Below are positions 15,684 to 22,925 of a DNA stretch of 32,095 nucleotides, in pieces. Made by a program: the position numbers and the translations under genes. Position 1 is the first letter of the stretch; each line of letters opens with the position of its first letter. The DNA comes from Actinomycetes bacterium (lineage in GTDB: Bacteria; Actinomycetota; Acidimicrobiia; Acidimicrobiales; RAAP-2): the NCBI GenBank assembly GCA_021793395.1, contig JAJYSU010000025.1, forward strand, positions 1-32,095. Reading direction: 5' to 3'. Under the pieces are notes generated by a model. The model did not search any database, was not told the origin of the DNA, and saw only the letters and a list, made by a program, of their open reading frames with translations.

Positions 15684-15708
15684 TCTGTACAGATCTGTCT
15701 AGTATAGT
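15684..15708. promoter_or_regulatory. Palindromic operator and back-to-back promoters
   Basis: Two perfect 10-bp palindromes overlap: TCTGTACAGA (15684-15693) and ACAGATCTGT (15689-15698). They sit beside overlapping -10 boxes, TATAGT on the plus strand (15703-15708) for the TetR gene and TATACT on the minus strand (complement of 15701-15706) for the Grx-TrxR gene. A TetR dimer here would control both promoters. TATAGT is 6 bases from the tetR ATG, so that message is probably leaderless. Confidence 0.5.
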
Positions 15709-15714
15709 GGGTGA

Positions 15715-16266
15715 ATGGTGACCCGAGCCCGCGAGCGCCTGGTCGACGCCGCCGGCGCGCTGTTCTACCGCGACGGCATCAACGCCACCGGCATCGACCG
15801 CGTGATCGCGCGGGCCGGCGTGGCCAAGGCCAGCCTCTACAACAACTTCGCCGGCAAGGACGAGCTGGTCGCCGCGTACCTCGAACAGCGCCTGGACCAG
15901 GTCACGCGCCTGCTCGACGAACTCGACGCGGCGTACCCGCCGTCGCGGCGCGTCGACGCCTTCCTCGCGCACCTCGAGCACGCCGCGCGCCGCGGGACGG
16001 TGCGCGGATGCGCCTTCGCCAATGCCGCGATCGAGGTGTCGTCCGACTCCCTCGCCCGAACGGTCATCACGCGGTTCTACGATCGCCTCGAACGATTCTT
16101 CACCGACGCCCTCGGTGCCGACGCCCGCGAGCCGGACGTTCGTCAGTTGGTTATCTGCTACGACGGCGCCATGGCGATCGCCGCCGCGTGGGACGACCCC
16201 GCGGTGTTCACCGCGGCCCGCGCGATGGCCCACGCCGTCGCGCGTGGGGCCACCCGCGACGAGTGA
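15715..16266 (+). CDS. TetR-family regulator
   Basis: The 183-residue protein has a TetR DNA-binding domain with the helix-turn-helix GIDRVIARAGVAKASLYNNF (26-45), followed by KDELVAAYLEQRL. The C-terminal ligand domain contains RGCAFANAAIEV, a pattern shared by a common TetR subgroup; no ligand can be inferred. No ribosome binding site precedes ATG 15715, in keeping with a leaderless start. It is divergent from the Grx-TrxR fusion, with palindromes in the 90-bp gap, so autoregulation and control of that reductase are the simplest reading. Confidence 0.9.
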   Translation: MVTRARERLVDAAGALFYRDGINATGIDRVIARAGVAKASLYNNFAGKDELVAAYLEQRLDQVTRLLDELDAAYPPSRRVDAFLAHLEHAARRGTVRGCAFANAAIEVSSDSLARTVITRFYDRLERFFTDALGADAREPDVRQLVICYDGAMAIAAAWDDPAVFTAARAMAHAVARGATRDE

Positions 16267-16345
16267 CCAAAGACCCCTCCCGGCGAGGGTGTCGTCGCCG
16301 CCGCGACCTCTAGCGTGAGAGTACGAGGAGCGAGAAGGGATTACG

Positions 16346-16768
16346 ATGAGCGACTCCGGTGAGGGACTGGTAGCGGTGGCGATAACGCACGATGATGCCC
16401 GCGTGTGGACGACCGGCGTCGAACCCGACACCCGACCCGAAGCGATCCACGCCCCCACCGAGATGGAGCGCCATCACCACGTACGCGGCGTCCAGCGTCA
16501 CCACGGCCACGAGGTCGACCACGACGCCAGCGCCTACTACGAATCGATCGTGCGCGCCCTCGACGACGCGTCGGGAATTGTCCTCGTCGGCCACGGCAAG
16601 GGCAAGGCCGACGAAATGCTGCGCTTCGTGCAGTACCTCGAGCGCAAACACCCCGCCGTCGCCGTGCGAGTCCTGGGCGCCATCGACAGTGACGTCACGT
16701 CGCTCAGTGCCAACGAGATTCTGGCCCTCGTGCGCGAGTGGTTCGACCACTACAAGAGCCTGCACTGA
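16346..16768 (+). CDS. Small eRF1-domain-3-like (baeRF C-terminal) protein
   Basis: The 140-residue soluble protein ends with a segment that resembles the last domain of the bacterial/archaeal eRF1-like (baeRF) families: GIVLVGHGKGKADEMLRF (77-94), then a RVLGAIDSDVTSLSANEIL strand-helix. It lacks the N-terminal two thirds of a full-length release-factor relative. Residues 41-60 are unusually His-rich: seven His in 17 residues, including HHH and HHGH, which could bind metal or be the remains of a conserved RHHH-type loop. Start ATG 16346 has AGAAGGGA five bases upstream, and TAGCGT (16311-16316) could be the -10. Family assignment is by fold pattern only; function is unknown. Confidence 0.6.
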   Translation: MSDSGEGLVAVAITHDDARVWTTGVEPDTRPEAIHAPTEMERHHHVRGVQRHHGHEVDHDASAYYESIVRALDDASGIVLVGHGKGKADEMLRFVQYLERKHPAVAVRVLGAIDSDVTSLSANEILALVREWFDHYKSLH

Positions 16769-16809
16769 CCGCGGCCGGGGTCGCCGCCCCACGGTGATCT
16801 ACTGGTGGC

Positions 16810-17376
16810 GTGCGCTACGTCATCCTCGCGGCACTGGTTCTCGCCGTCAACGTGCTCCCGGCCTTCGCCCCACCGACGTGGTCGGTGCTGGTCTACGCTC
16901 GGCTGCGCTGGCATCTCGAACCCGTCGCGCTCATCGGACTCGGGGCGTTCGCCGCGAGCGGCCGGTGGCTCCTGGCTCACGGCGCCCGCCTGGTGCGTGA
17001 CCACTTCTCCGAGCGCTATCCCACCAACTTGCGCGAACTGGCGGCACGGCTGACGGCGCGTCGTGGGGGCGTGGCCGCACTCGCCGCACTCTTCGTCGTC
17101 TCGCCCCTACCCTCGGCCCAGCTCTTCTGCGCCGCGGGCTTCGTCGACGTGCCGATCGCACCGCTGAGCGGCGCCTTTTTCGTCGGACGTCTGGTGACCT
17201 ACTCGATCTACGTCACGACCACCGTGCTGGTCGAACACCAGCTCGGGGCGTCGCTCACCCAGGTCTGGTCGTCGCCCTGGTGGATAGCGGGCCAGGTGCT
17301 GCTCGTCGTCGCCCTCGCCACACTTCCGCTCGTCTCGTGGGGGCCGCACGCGCGACGTCGCAGGACCGGTGTCTAG
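16810..17376 (+). CDS. Unnamed integral membrane protein, VTT-like
   Basis: The 188-residue protein has about four to five hydrophobic segments. Recognisable blocks are VNVLPAFAPPTWSVLVYARL (14-33) near the start and VVSPLPSAQLFCAAGFVDVP, which resembles the re-entrant P-x-P/G region of VTT/DedA-like proteins. I recall similar uncharacterised proteins in other actinobacteria but no named function. The GTG at 16810 is the first possible start after an in-frame stop at 16795-16797; no clear ribosome binding site precedes it. The next gene starts 10 bp after its stop, so the two may be co-transcribed. Confidence 0.75.
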   Translation: MRYVILAALVLAVNVLPAFAPPTWSVLVYARLRWHLEPVALIGLGAFAASGRWLLAHGARLVRDHFSERYPTNLRELAARLTARRGGVAALAALFVVSPLPSAQLFCAAGFVDVPIAPLSGAFFVGRLVTYSIYVTTTVLVEHQLGASLTQVWSSPWWIAGQVLLVVALATLPLVSWGPHARRRRTGV

Positions 17377-17386
17377 GGTGACCACT

Positions 17387-18103
17387 ATGCGTAACGAATC
17401 CGACGCGGGGCTGCTCGCTCTCGTCGGCTCGGGCGAGTACCTGCCCGTCATGGCTGACGTCGACGCCGCGCTGCTGGCGGGCCGACCGGCACGCTACGTG
17501 CAACTGGCCACCGCGGCCGCGCCTGACGGCCCCGACGTGGTCGCGCGCTGGCAACGTCTCGGCCGGGAGCAGGCGTACCGCCTCGGTGTCGAGCCCGTGG
17601 TCCTCGACGTCACGACGCGTGAGGACGCTTTCGACGAGCACGCGGTGTCACTGGTCGCCGGCGCGGGTCTCATCTACCTGTCGGGCGGGCATCCGGCCTA
17701 CCTGGCCGACACCCTGCGCGACACGCCGGTGTGGGCGGCCATCGTCGAGGCGTGGCGCACGGGAGCCGCGCTCGCGGGCTGCAGTGCCGGCGCCATGGCG
17801 TTCACGTCGTGGGTCCCCTCGCTCCGTCACCCTCGCCAGGGCGCCACCGTGGGTCTGGGATTGTTGGCTCACCTGCGAGTGATCCCGCACTTCGATGCTT
17901 TCTCCGCCCGCGTGCCCGACATCGTCACTCGGTTCCTCACCCGCGCCGACGACGGAATCACCCTCGTCGGCATCGACGAGGAGACGGCCATCGTCGGCGG
18001 ACCTCGCGAGTGGGTCGTCCGCGGTCGTCAGAACGTCTGGCGACTGAGCGCGCAGGGCCGCGAGCGTTTCGGCGCCGGGGACACCTTCACGACTCCCGTC
18101 TAA
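17387..18103 (+). CDS. Peptidase S51 / cyanophycinase-like hydrolase
   Basis: The 238-residue protein has a class I glutamine-amidotransferase-like fold with a serine nucleophile. The nucleophile elbow is AGCSAGAMAF (Ser133), the preceding strand carries IYLSGGHP (oxyanion region), and IPHFDAFSARV (His168) matches the HF-x-x-R region of cyanophycinase-type enzymes. Members cleave aspartyl dipeptides (PepE) or cyanophycin; the substrate here is not evident, and there is no cyanophycin synthetase nearby. ATG 17387 is chosen over the in-frame GTG at 17369 because AGGGTG (17375-17380) lies six bases upstream, and because the GTG would overlap the previous stop. Confidence 0.82.
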   Translation: MRNESDAGLLALVGSGEYLPVMADVDAALLAGRPARYVQLATAAAPDGPDVVARWQRLGREQAYRLGVEPVVLDVTTREDAFDEHAVSLVAGAGLIYLSGGHPAYLADTLRDTPVWAAIVEAWRTGAALAGCSAGAMAFTSWVPSLRHPRQGATVGLGLLAHLRVIPHFDAFSARVPDIVTRFLTRADDGITLVGIDEETAIVGGPREWVVRGRQNVWRLSAQGRERFGAGDTFTTPV

Positions 18104-18130
18104 TCCCGTAGGCCCGGGAATCTGCTCGGT

Positions 18131-18781
18131 TCACCCCACGAGTACGCTGAGCAGGTCGGTCAGCCACGCGCGGGCTCGCGCCTCGTCGCGATGGATCAGC
18201 ATCTCCCCGCTCACGCCGTGGTAGATCGTCAGGATCGCCGCGGCGAGCCCGTCGGCGCTGCGCATCGACGCGGGCAGATGACCCCGCTCGACCGCGCGGT
18301 CGACGACCCGGGCAAGTGCTACCTGGACCGCGTCGCGACGCTCGGCCAGTTGCGCGCTCAGCGCGGGACGTCGCGCGGCGTAGAGGGTGAACTCGGCCAC
18401 CACGAGCGACCACGAGCGGTCGAAGGACAGCGCCGCCACGACGCGCGCCACGACGTCGCCGCGCGCGGGTCGCTCCTCGCTCGCCAACGCCGCCGTTACC
18501 TCTGCGGTCATCGCCGCGGCGCGCTCCTGGTAGAGGACGAAGAACAGTTCATCGAGCGAGTCAAAGTTCGAATAGAAGGCCCCCCGCGTGTAGCGAGCCC
18601 GCTCGCAGACGTCCTCGACGCGCACTCGTCCAACCCCGAGTTCCGCAAAGGCGTCAAAGGCGGCGGCGAGAAGTCGTCGCCGGGTTTCGGCCCGTCGACG
18701 AGTGACGCGCGGACCCGACTCGCGTGAGGGTGGCGCCGGGGAGAGCGACGAGGGTGGCGGCGGCGTAGTGCGACGTGCCAC
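18131..18781 (-). CDS. TetR-family regulator
   Basis: The 216-residue protein has a Pro/Arg-rich start, then a TetR DNA-binding domain (about 30-80) with VEDVCERARYTRGAFYSNF and DSLDELFFVLYQ. The C-terminal domain is helical and Ala/Arg-rich, with RSWSLVVAEFTLYAARRPAL, a pattern seen in many TetR proteins that control efflux or lipid-related genes. The start is GTG 18781, with AAAGGAG five bases upstream; the frame stays open to 18862, but those codons lie in the promoter. It is divergent from the YhgE-like membrane protein, and three GATA-N8-TATC sites lie between them. Confidence 0.9.
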   Translation of the reverse strand: MARRTTPPPPSSLSPAPPSRESGPRVTRRRAETRRRLLAAAFDAFAELGVGRVRVEDVCERARYTRGAFYSNFDSLDELFFVLYQERAAAMTAEVTAALASEERPARGDVVARVVAALSFDRSWSLVVAEFTLYAARRPALSAQLAERRDAVQVALARVVDRAVERGHLPASMRSADGLAAAILTIYHGVSGEMLIHRDEARARAWLTDLLSVLVG

Positions 18782-18821
18782 GGCAACTCCTTTCGCGACG
18801 GCCACGTGGTAACTCTCACAT

Positions 18822-18889
18822 AATACACGAATGAATGTGATACATAGACATATCTGATACACTTACGTATCTGATACGTCTGTATATCC
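18822..18889. promoter_or_regulatory. Array of TetR-type operators with 17-bp period
   Basis: Three 16-bp inverted repeats GATA-N8-TATC lie at 18839-18854, 18856-18871 and 18873-18888, each offset by 17 bp. The middle one is the best, GATAC-N6-GTATC. A fourth, degenerate AATAC begins at 18822, again 17 bp away. The junction around 18872 is also a perfect 15-bp palindrome, ACGTATCTGATACGT (18865-18879). TATTAT on the minus strand (complement of 18820-18825) is a good -10 for the tetR gene. The array fills the gap between two divergent genes and is probably bound cooperatively by the TetR protein. Confidence 0.75.
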
Positions 18890-18910
18890 ACTATCGCGCA
18901 AGAAGGCATC

Positions 18911-19981
18911 GTGAGTCACTCCACCCCCACCCCACCGTCTTTTCTGACCCGCCTGCGTCACGAGTTGAATGACGCCGTGAGCTGGCGCACGACGGCGCTT
19001 GTCGTGGGCGTGCTGTTGCTCCAGATGGGTTTCATCGTGAGTTACGTCGGTGCCTTTCACGCGCCGCGTCCCCACGACGTGTCCCTCGGCGTGGTCGCCG
19101 GGAGTCGCTCTGCGGCGATGGTGAGCTCGCTGAACTCGCTACCGGGCCACCCCCTCGACGCCCGCGCGCTCTCGCGCGCGAGCGAGGCACGACGCGAGGT
19201 GCTCGACGGTGCCCTGAGCGGGTCGCTCGTCATCGGGCCCGCGAGGACCGATCAACTCACGGTCGCCTCCGGGGGTGGCGTCGCAGTCGCCGAGAGCCTC
19301 ACCGCGGTCGTCGCGCGAGTGGAAAGCGCCGCACACCGCCGCGTCGCGGTCGTCGACGCCGTGCCCCTCCAGCGCGGCGACGCGCGGGGTCTCACCGGCT
19401 TCTACCTCGTCGTCGGCTGGCTGGTGGGCGGCTACCTCGCGGCCTCGCTGCTCGGCGTCGCGCGCGGTTCGCGACCCGCCAACGAGCACCGCGCCCTCAT
19501 CCGCCTGCTCGCTCTCGCCCTGTACGCCGGAGTCTCCGGTCTCGGTGGAGCGATCGTGGTGGGCCCGGTCCTCGGTGCGCTGACCGGCCACACACTGGCT
19601 CTCTGGGGTCTGGGCACCCTGGTCGTCCTCGCGGCGGCCACGGTCACGGTGGCCCTGCAGACTCTGGCCGGCGTGGTGGGTATCGGTCTCGCGGTCGCCC
19701 TCTTCGTAGTGCTCGGCAATCCCAGCGCGGGTGGCGCCTACCAGTCCGCCGTCCTGCCCCCCTTCTGGCGTGCCCTCAGTGGCGCGCTACCCAACGGCGC
19801 CGGCGTAGACGCGGTGCGCCGACTCGTGTACTTCGGCGCCCGAGGGGCTAGCGGCGATCTCGCCGTCCTGGCCCTCTACGCCGTCGCCGGGGCGATCGTG
19901 TCGCTGGTCGGTGCCGGGATTCTCACGCGACGCGTCACCGTCGCTCCAGCGGACCCCGATGCTCCTCGAGCACCGCGGTAA
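18911..19981 (+). CDS. YhgE/Pip-like (ABC-2-like) membrane protein
   Basis: The 356-residue protein has one N-terminal transmembrane helix (about 29-48), an exported domain (about 50-165), and about five C-terminal transmembrane helices. This is the layout of YhgE/Pip and DUF3533-type proteins, distant relatives of ABC-2 permeases. PPFWRALSGALPNGAGVDAVRRL followed by a small-residue helix matches the last loop of that family (bases for this segment about 19757-19825). Relatives act as phage receptors, in type VII-like secretion, or in export; the role here is unknown. The GTG start at 18911 has AGAAGG four bases upstream. It is the probable target of the divergent TetR gene. Its last 47 bp overlap the convergent NAD(P)HX-repair gene. 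Confidence 0.75.
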   Translation: MSHSTPTPPSFLTRLRHELNDAVSWRTTALVVGVLLLQMGFIVSYVGAFHAPRPHDVSLGVVAGSRSAAMVSSLNSLPGHPLDARALSRASEARREVLDGALSGSLVIGPARTDQLTVASGGGVAVAESLTAVVARVESAAHRRVAVVDAVPLQRGDARGLTGFYLVVGWLVGGYLAASLLGVARGSRPANEHRALIRLLALALYAGVSGLGGAIVVGPVLGALTGHTLALWGLGTLVVLAAATVTVALQTLAGVVGIGLAVALFVVLGNPSAGGAYQSAVLPPFWRALSGALPNGAGVDAVRRLVYFGARGASGDLAVLALYAVAGAIVSLVGAGILTRRVTVAPADPDAPRAPR

Positions 19982-21272
19982 TCGCGGCCCCCAGTCGTGA
20001 CGCGCCCGCGTAGACGGGCAGACGCGCGCCCGCACGACCGTGCAGGTGGGCCGACAACGCCGCGGCGGCCAGGGGATCGTGGCCGCGCGCGAGCGACGCG
20101 CCAATCAACCCGCTGAGCACGTCCCCCGAACCCGCGGTCGCCAACGCCGCGGTGCCCGCGCGCACCACTCGCACGCGACCACGCGGGTCCGCCACGACGG
20201 TGAGGGGGCCCTTCACCAGGACCACACATCCGCTGGCGCGCGCCGCGTCGCGCGCCGCGCCCACCCGGTCGTCGCCCACGGGCCTACCCCATAGCCGGAG
20301 GTACTCGCCATCGTGGGGCGTCACGATCCACGGGTGGGCCGCGCGCGAGCGACGCGCCACCAGATCAGCCACGAGCGCATCCGCGTCCAGCACCACGGGA
20401 CACGGCGCCGCCTCGAGCCACGAACCCAGCCACGAATCCACGCCCGCGCCCAGACCCGGTCCAGCCACCACCGCACGACAGCGTGGATCCACGGGACCCG
20501 CGGCGACGCGCACCGCCTCCGGTGCCACGGCACCCGAGGCCTCGTCGCGAGCCGCGACGCGCACCATCGACGCGCCGCCCGCCAGAGCGCCGCCCACCAC
20601 CAGCGCCCCCGCGCCGGGCATCATGGTCGACCCCGCGAACACCTGCAGCGCGTGACGCCACTTATGGTCGTCGAACGCGACGCGCACCACGCCGTCGAGG
20701 TCATCGTCGTCCACCACGCCGTCGGTCACAAGGTCGTCGGCCGGGTCCACGATACCCAGCGACGCGTAGCGCAACTCACCGACCAGGTGCGCCGCCGGTC
20801 CGGTCACGTGCGCGAACTTCACTGCCCCGAGGGCCAGCGTGACGTCGGCGCGCGGAGGGGAACCCAGCAACGCGCCGGTGTCGGCGTCCACTCCCGACGG
20901 CAGGTCAACGGCGAGCACGCGCGTCGCGGGGCTGAGTAACGGGGCCACGTAGGGCCGCGAACAGCCCAGCCCGAAGGCGGCGTCAATCACGAGGTCGTAA
21001 CCCGTGAGCGCCATCGGCGCGTCGCGCGCCTCGATCACGTCGACGTGCGCGCCGCGCCCTCGCAGCCAGCCGGCGGCCACGCGGCCGTCACCTCCGTTAA
21101 GACCGGGTCCGGCCACGACCGCGACGCGGGCGCCGTAGCAGCGTCCCAGCATCCGTCGGGCCTCGCGGCCCACCGCCGTGCCGGCGGCGCGCACGAGTGC
21201 GTCCGTTCCGCGCGTCGCGGTCGCCCGCGCGTCGGCCTCGCGCATGGCTTGGGTGCTCAACAGGGGAATCAC
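19935..21272 (-). CDS. nnr: Bifunctional NAD(P)HX epimerase / ADP- or ATP-dependent dehydratase
   Basis: Two fused domains repair hydrated NAD(P)H. The N-terminal YjeF_N epimerase (about 1-200) begins IPLLSTQAMREAD and has GPGLNGGDG (55-63) and VIDAAFGLG. The C-terminal YjeF_C/carbohydrate-kinase-like dehydratase (about 215-440) has VVAGPGLG, TPHDGEYLRLWG, KGPLTVVADP and the catalytic AGSGDVLSG (380-388). The start is uncertain: the frame is open to 21431, but homology begins near GTG 21272, which I use; no good ribosome binding site is visible. The amidase gene lies 112 bp upstream on the same strand. The 3' end overlaps the YhgE-like gene by 47 bp. Confidence 0.92.
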   Translation of the reverse strand: MIPLLSTQAMREADARATATRGTDALVRAAGTAVGREARRMLGRCYGARVAVVAGPGLNGGDGRVAAGWLRGRGAHVDVIEARDAPMALTGYDLVIDAAFGLGCSRPYVAPLLSPATRVLAVDLPSGVDADTGALLGSPPRADVTLALGAVKFAHVTGPAAHLVGELRYASLGIVDPADDLVTDGVVDDDDLDGVVRVAFDDHKWRHALQVFAGSTMMPGAGALVVGGALAGGASMVRVAARDEASGAVAPEAVRVAAGPVDPRCRAVVAGPGLGAGVDSWLGSWLEAAPCPVVLDADALVADLVARRSRAAHPWIVTPHDGEYLRLWGRPVGDDRVGAARDAARASGCVVLVKGPLTVVADPRGRVRVVRAGTAALATAGSGDVLSGLIGASLARGHDPLAAAALSAHLHGRAGARLPVYAGASRLGAAITAVLEEHRGPLERR

Positions 21273-21384
21273 GTGCGGTCCGGCGACTCGCGCCGCGTCG
21301 GGACCCACAAGAGGGGACGACCCGTCATGACTCCGAGTCTGCCACGTCGCGCGGTTCTCGCCGCGAGGGTCTCGCCGCGCGGAT

Positions 21385-22869
21385 CTAGCCGCGCTGGGGC
21401 GCTCGCCAGGCGGGTCGCGCCAGCGGCCCAATCAACTCCTCCAGCGCTCGCGCCGCCGCCAACACCGTCCACTCGTCGTGGGCGCGTCCGAGCACTGCCA
21501 CCCCCACCGGCAGTCCGTGGACCACACCCAGCGGCACGCTGGCGATCGGCCAGCCCGCGATCGCGGGGGCCATCGTAGCCACGCTCGCCAACCCCGGGTG
21601 GCCACCCACGATCAGATCGCTCTTCCACGCCGGACCGTAGGCCGGTGCCAGCACGACCCGTGCGTCCTCGAGAGCCGGCTCGAGGCAGGTCGCGACGGCC
21701 CACGTCAGACTCCGCCGACGCGCCGGGGCGTAGGCGTCGCCGGCCCGACCTCCGCTGGCCAGCGCGGCGAGAAAGTGGTCGTGGCCGAAGTACACCTGCT
21801 CACGCGCCGCCTCGCGATCCTCGTAGTCGACGACCTCGGCCAGTGAGGACACCCCCTCACCGGGCCGGTCACGCAAGTACGCCGTCAGATCGTCGGCGAT
21901 CTCGCAGCGCAACACCGTCAACTCGTCGTTCTCCTCCTGCTCCCCGGGCACCGCGAGATCACGATCGCGCACACTCGCGCCACTCGCGCGCAACGCCGAC
22001 ACCAGATCGTCAAACAGCGCGTCGGTCGCCGGGTGCTCGGTGCGCCAGTTCGCGGCCACCACGTACGTCAGTGGCTCCGCGACACTCGGGGCCTCGCGAG
22101 CGCTGAGGACGGCGAACAGGCGTGCGACGTCGTCGACGCGCCGGCCCATCGGCCCCGGACTGTCCTGACTCGCGCTGATCGGCACGACGCGGGTGGCGGG
22201 AACCACGCCCACCGTGGGCTTGAGCCCCACCACGCCGTTAAGTGACGCGGGACAGACGATCGATCCGTCGGTCTCGGTCCCCACGGCCAGCGGCGCCAAT
22301 CCCGCGGCGAGGGCGGCACCCGAGCCCGACGACGATCCGCCGGCCGAGCGGTCCAGGGCCCAGGGGTTGGCGACCAGCCCTCCGGTGGCCGAGTAGCCGC
22401 TGGTCGAGCGCTCCGAACGAAAGTTCGCCCACTGGCTCAGATTGGTGCTGGCCAGCACGATGGCCCCCGCGTCGCGAAGCCGCGTCACCAGCTCGGCGTC
22501 GCGGGCGCGACGCCCGAGTAATGCGGTCGAGCCCGCCGCCGCGGGCAGTCCCCGTGCCTCGATGTTGTCCTTGATCACGACGGGGACACCGTGGAGGGTT
22601 CCGCGTAGGCGGCCCGCGCGACGTTCGTCGTCGCGCTCGCGCGCCACGGCGAGCGCGTCGGGTGCGTAGGCGGCTATCGCGTTCAGGGCGGTGGGTGACG
22701 CGACGTCGTCGAGCGCCGCGGCGCGCGCCGTGAGCGTCTCGACTAAACCGTGCGAGGTCAGGTCGCCGCGCGCGAGGCCCTGCACCATCTCGTTGACCGA
22801 GAGGTACCCGATCGTGGCCGACGCGTCGTGGGGGTCACGAGACGACGTATCGGAAACGGCCTCGGTCAT
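21385..22869 (-). CDS. Amidase-signature family hydrolase
   Basis: The 494-residue enzyme has the Ser-cisSer-Lys triad of the amidase signature family. Lys100 is in VPVVIKDNI, the cis-Ser lies in AGGSSSGSGAAL (about 179-181), and the nucleophile Ser203 is in GTETDGSIVCPASL. Length and layout match free-standing amidases that hydrolyse small amides, rather than GatA: there is no gatB or gatC here, and STNLSQWANFRS and the region after residue 300 resemble the plant-type/peptide amidase branch. Substrate unknown. ATG 22869 is preceded by AAGGGTGG four bases upstream; an upstream ATG at 22944 would overlap the divergent dehydrogenase gene. It may be co-transcribed with the NAD(P)HX enzyme downstream. 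Confidence 0.9.
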   Translation of the reverse strand: MTEAVSDTSSRDPHDASATIGYLSVNEMVQGLARGDLTSHGLVETLTARAAALDDVASPTALNAIAAYAPDALAVARERDDERRAGRLRGTLHGVPVVIKDNIEARGLPAAAGSTALLGRRARDAELVTRLRDAGAIVLASTNLSQWANFRSERSTSGYSATGGLVANPWALDRSAGGSSSGSGAALAAGLAPLAVGTETDGSIVCPASLNGVVGLKPTVGVVPATRVVPISASQDSPGPMGRRVDDVARLFAVLSAREAPSVAEPLTYVVAANWRTEHPATDALFDDLVSALRASGASVRDRDLAVPGEQEENDELTVLRCEIADDLTAYLRDRPGEGVSSLAEVVDYEDREAAREQVYFGHDHFLAALASGGRAGDAYAPARRRSLTWAVATCLEPALEDARVVLAPAYGPAWKSDLIVGGHPGLASVATMAPAIAGWPIASVPLGVVHGLPVGVAVLGRAHDEWTVLAAARALEELIGPLARPAWRAPQRG

Positions 22870-22890
22870 GCGCCCACCCTTGACCGCGCC

Positions 22891-22915
22891 CGCACGTCGA
22901 CGGCGCCGACGTGCG
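22891..22915. promoter_or_regulatory. Perfect 9-bp inverted repeat in a divergent promoter
   Basis: CGCACGTCG (22891-22899) and CGACGTGCG (22907-22915) are exact reverse complements separated by 7 bp. They occupy the middle of the 56-bp gap between the divergent amidase and dehydrogenase genes. The right arm touches GAAACT (22915-22920), a possible -10 box five bases before the dehydrogenase ATG. An operator controlling both genes is the likeliest reading; no regulator gene is adjacent. Confidence 0.5.
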
Positions 22916-22925
22916 AAACTAGACC

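Noticed and set aside
15625..16458. Upstream extension of the Grx-TrxR frame by 278 codons
   Set aside because: It runs through the divergent TetR gene and the promoter; the ribosome binding site and domain start fix ATG 15624.
16798..16803. TCTACT as a leaderless -10 box for the gene at 16810
   Set aside because: Spacing fits, but the conserved A at the second position is missing.
18822..18889. CRISPR-like array
   Set aside because: Units are 17 bp with no spacer, and the symmetry and position fit transcription-factor sites.
21273..21431. N-terminal extension of the NAD(P)HX enzyme
   Set aside because: The extra residues are Arg/Pro-rich without homology; the conserved protein begins at about 21272.
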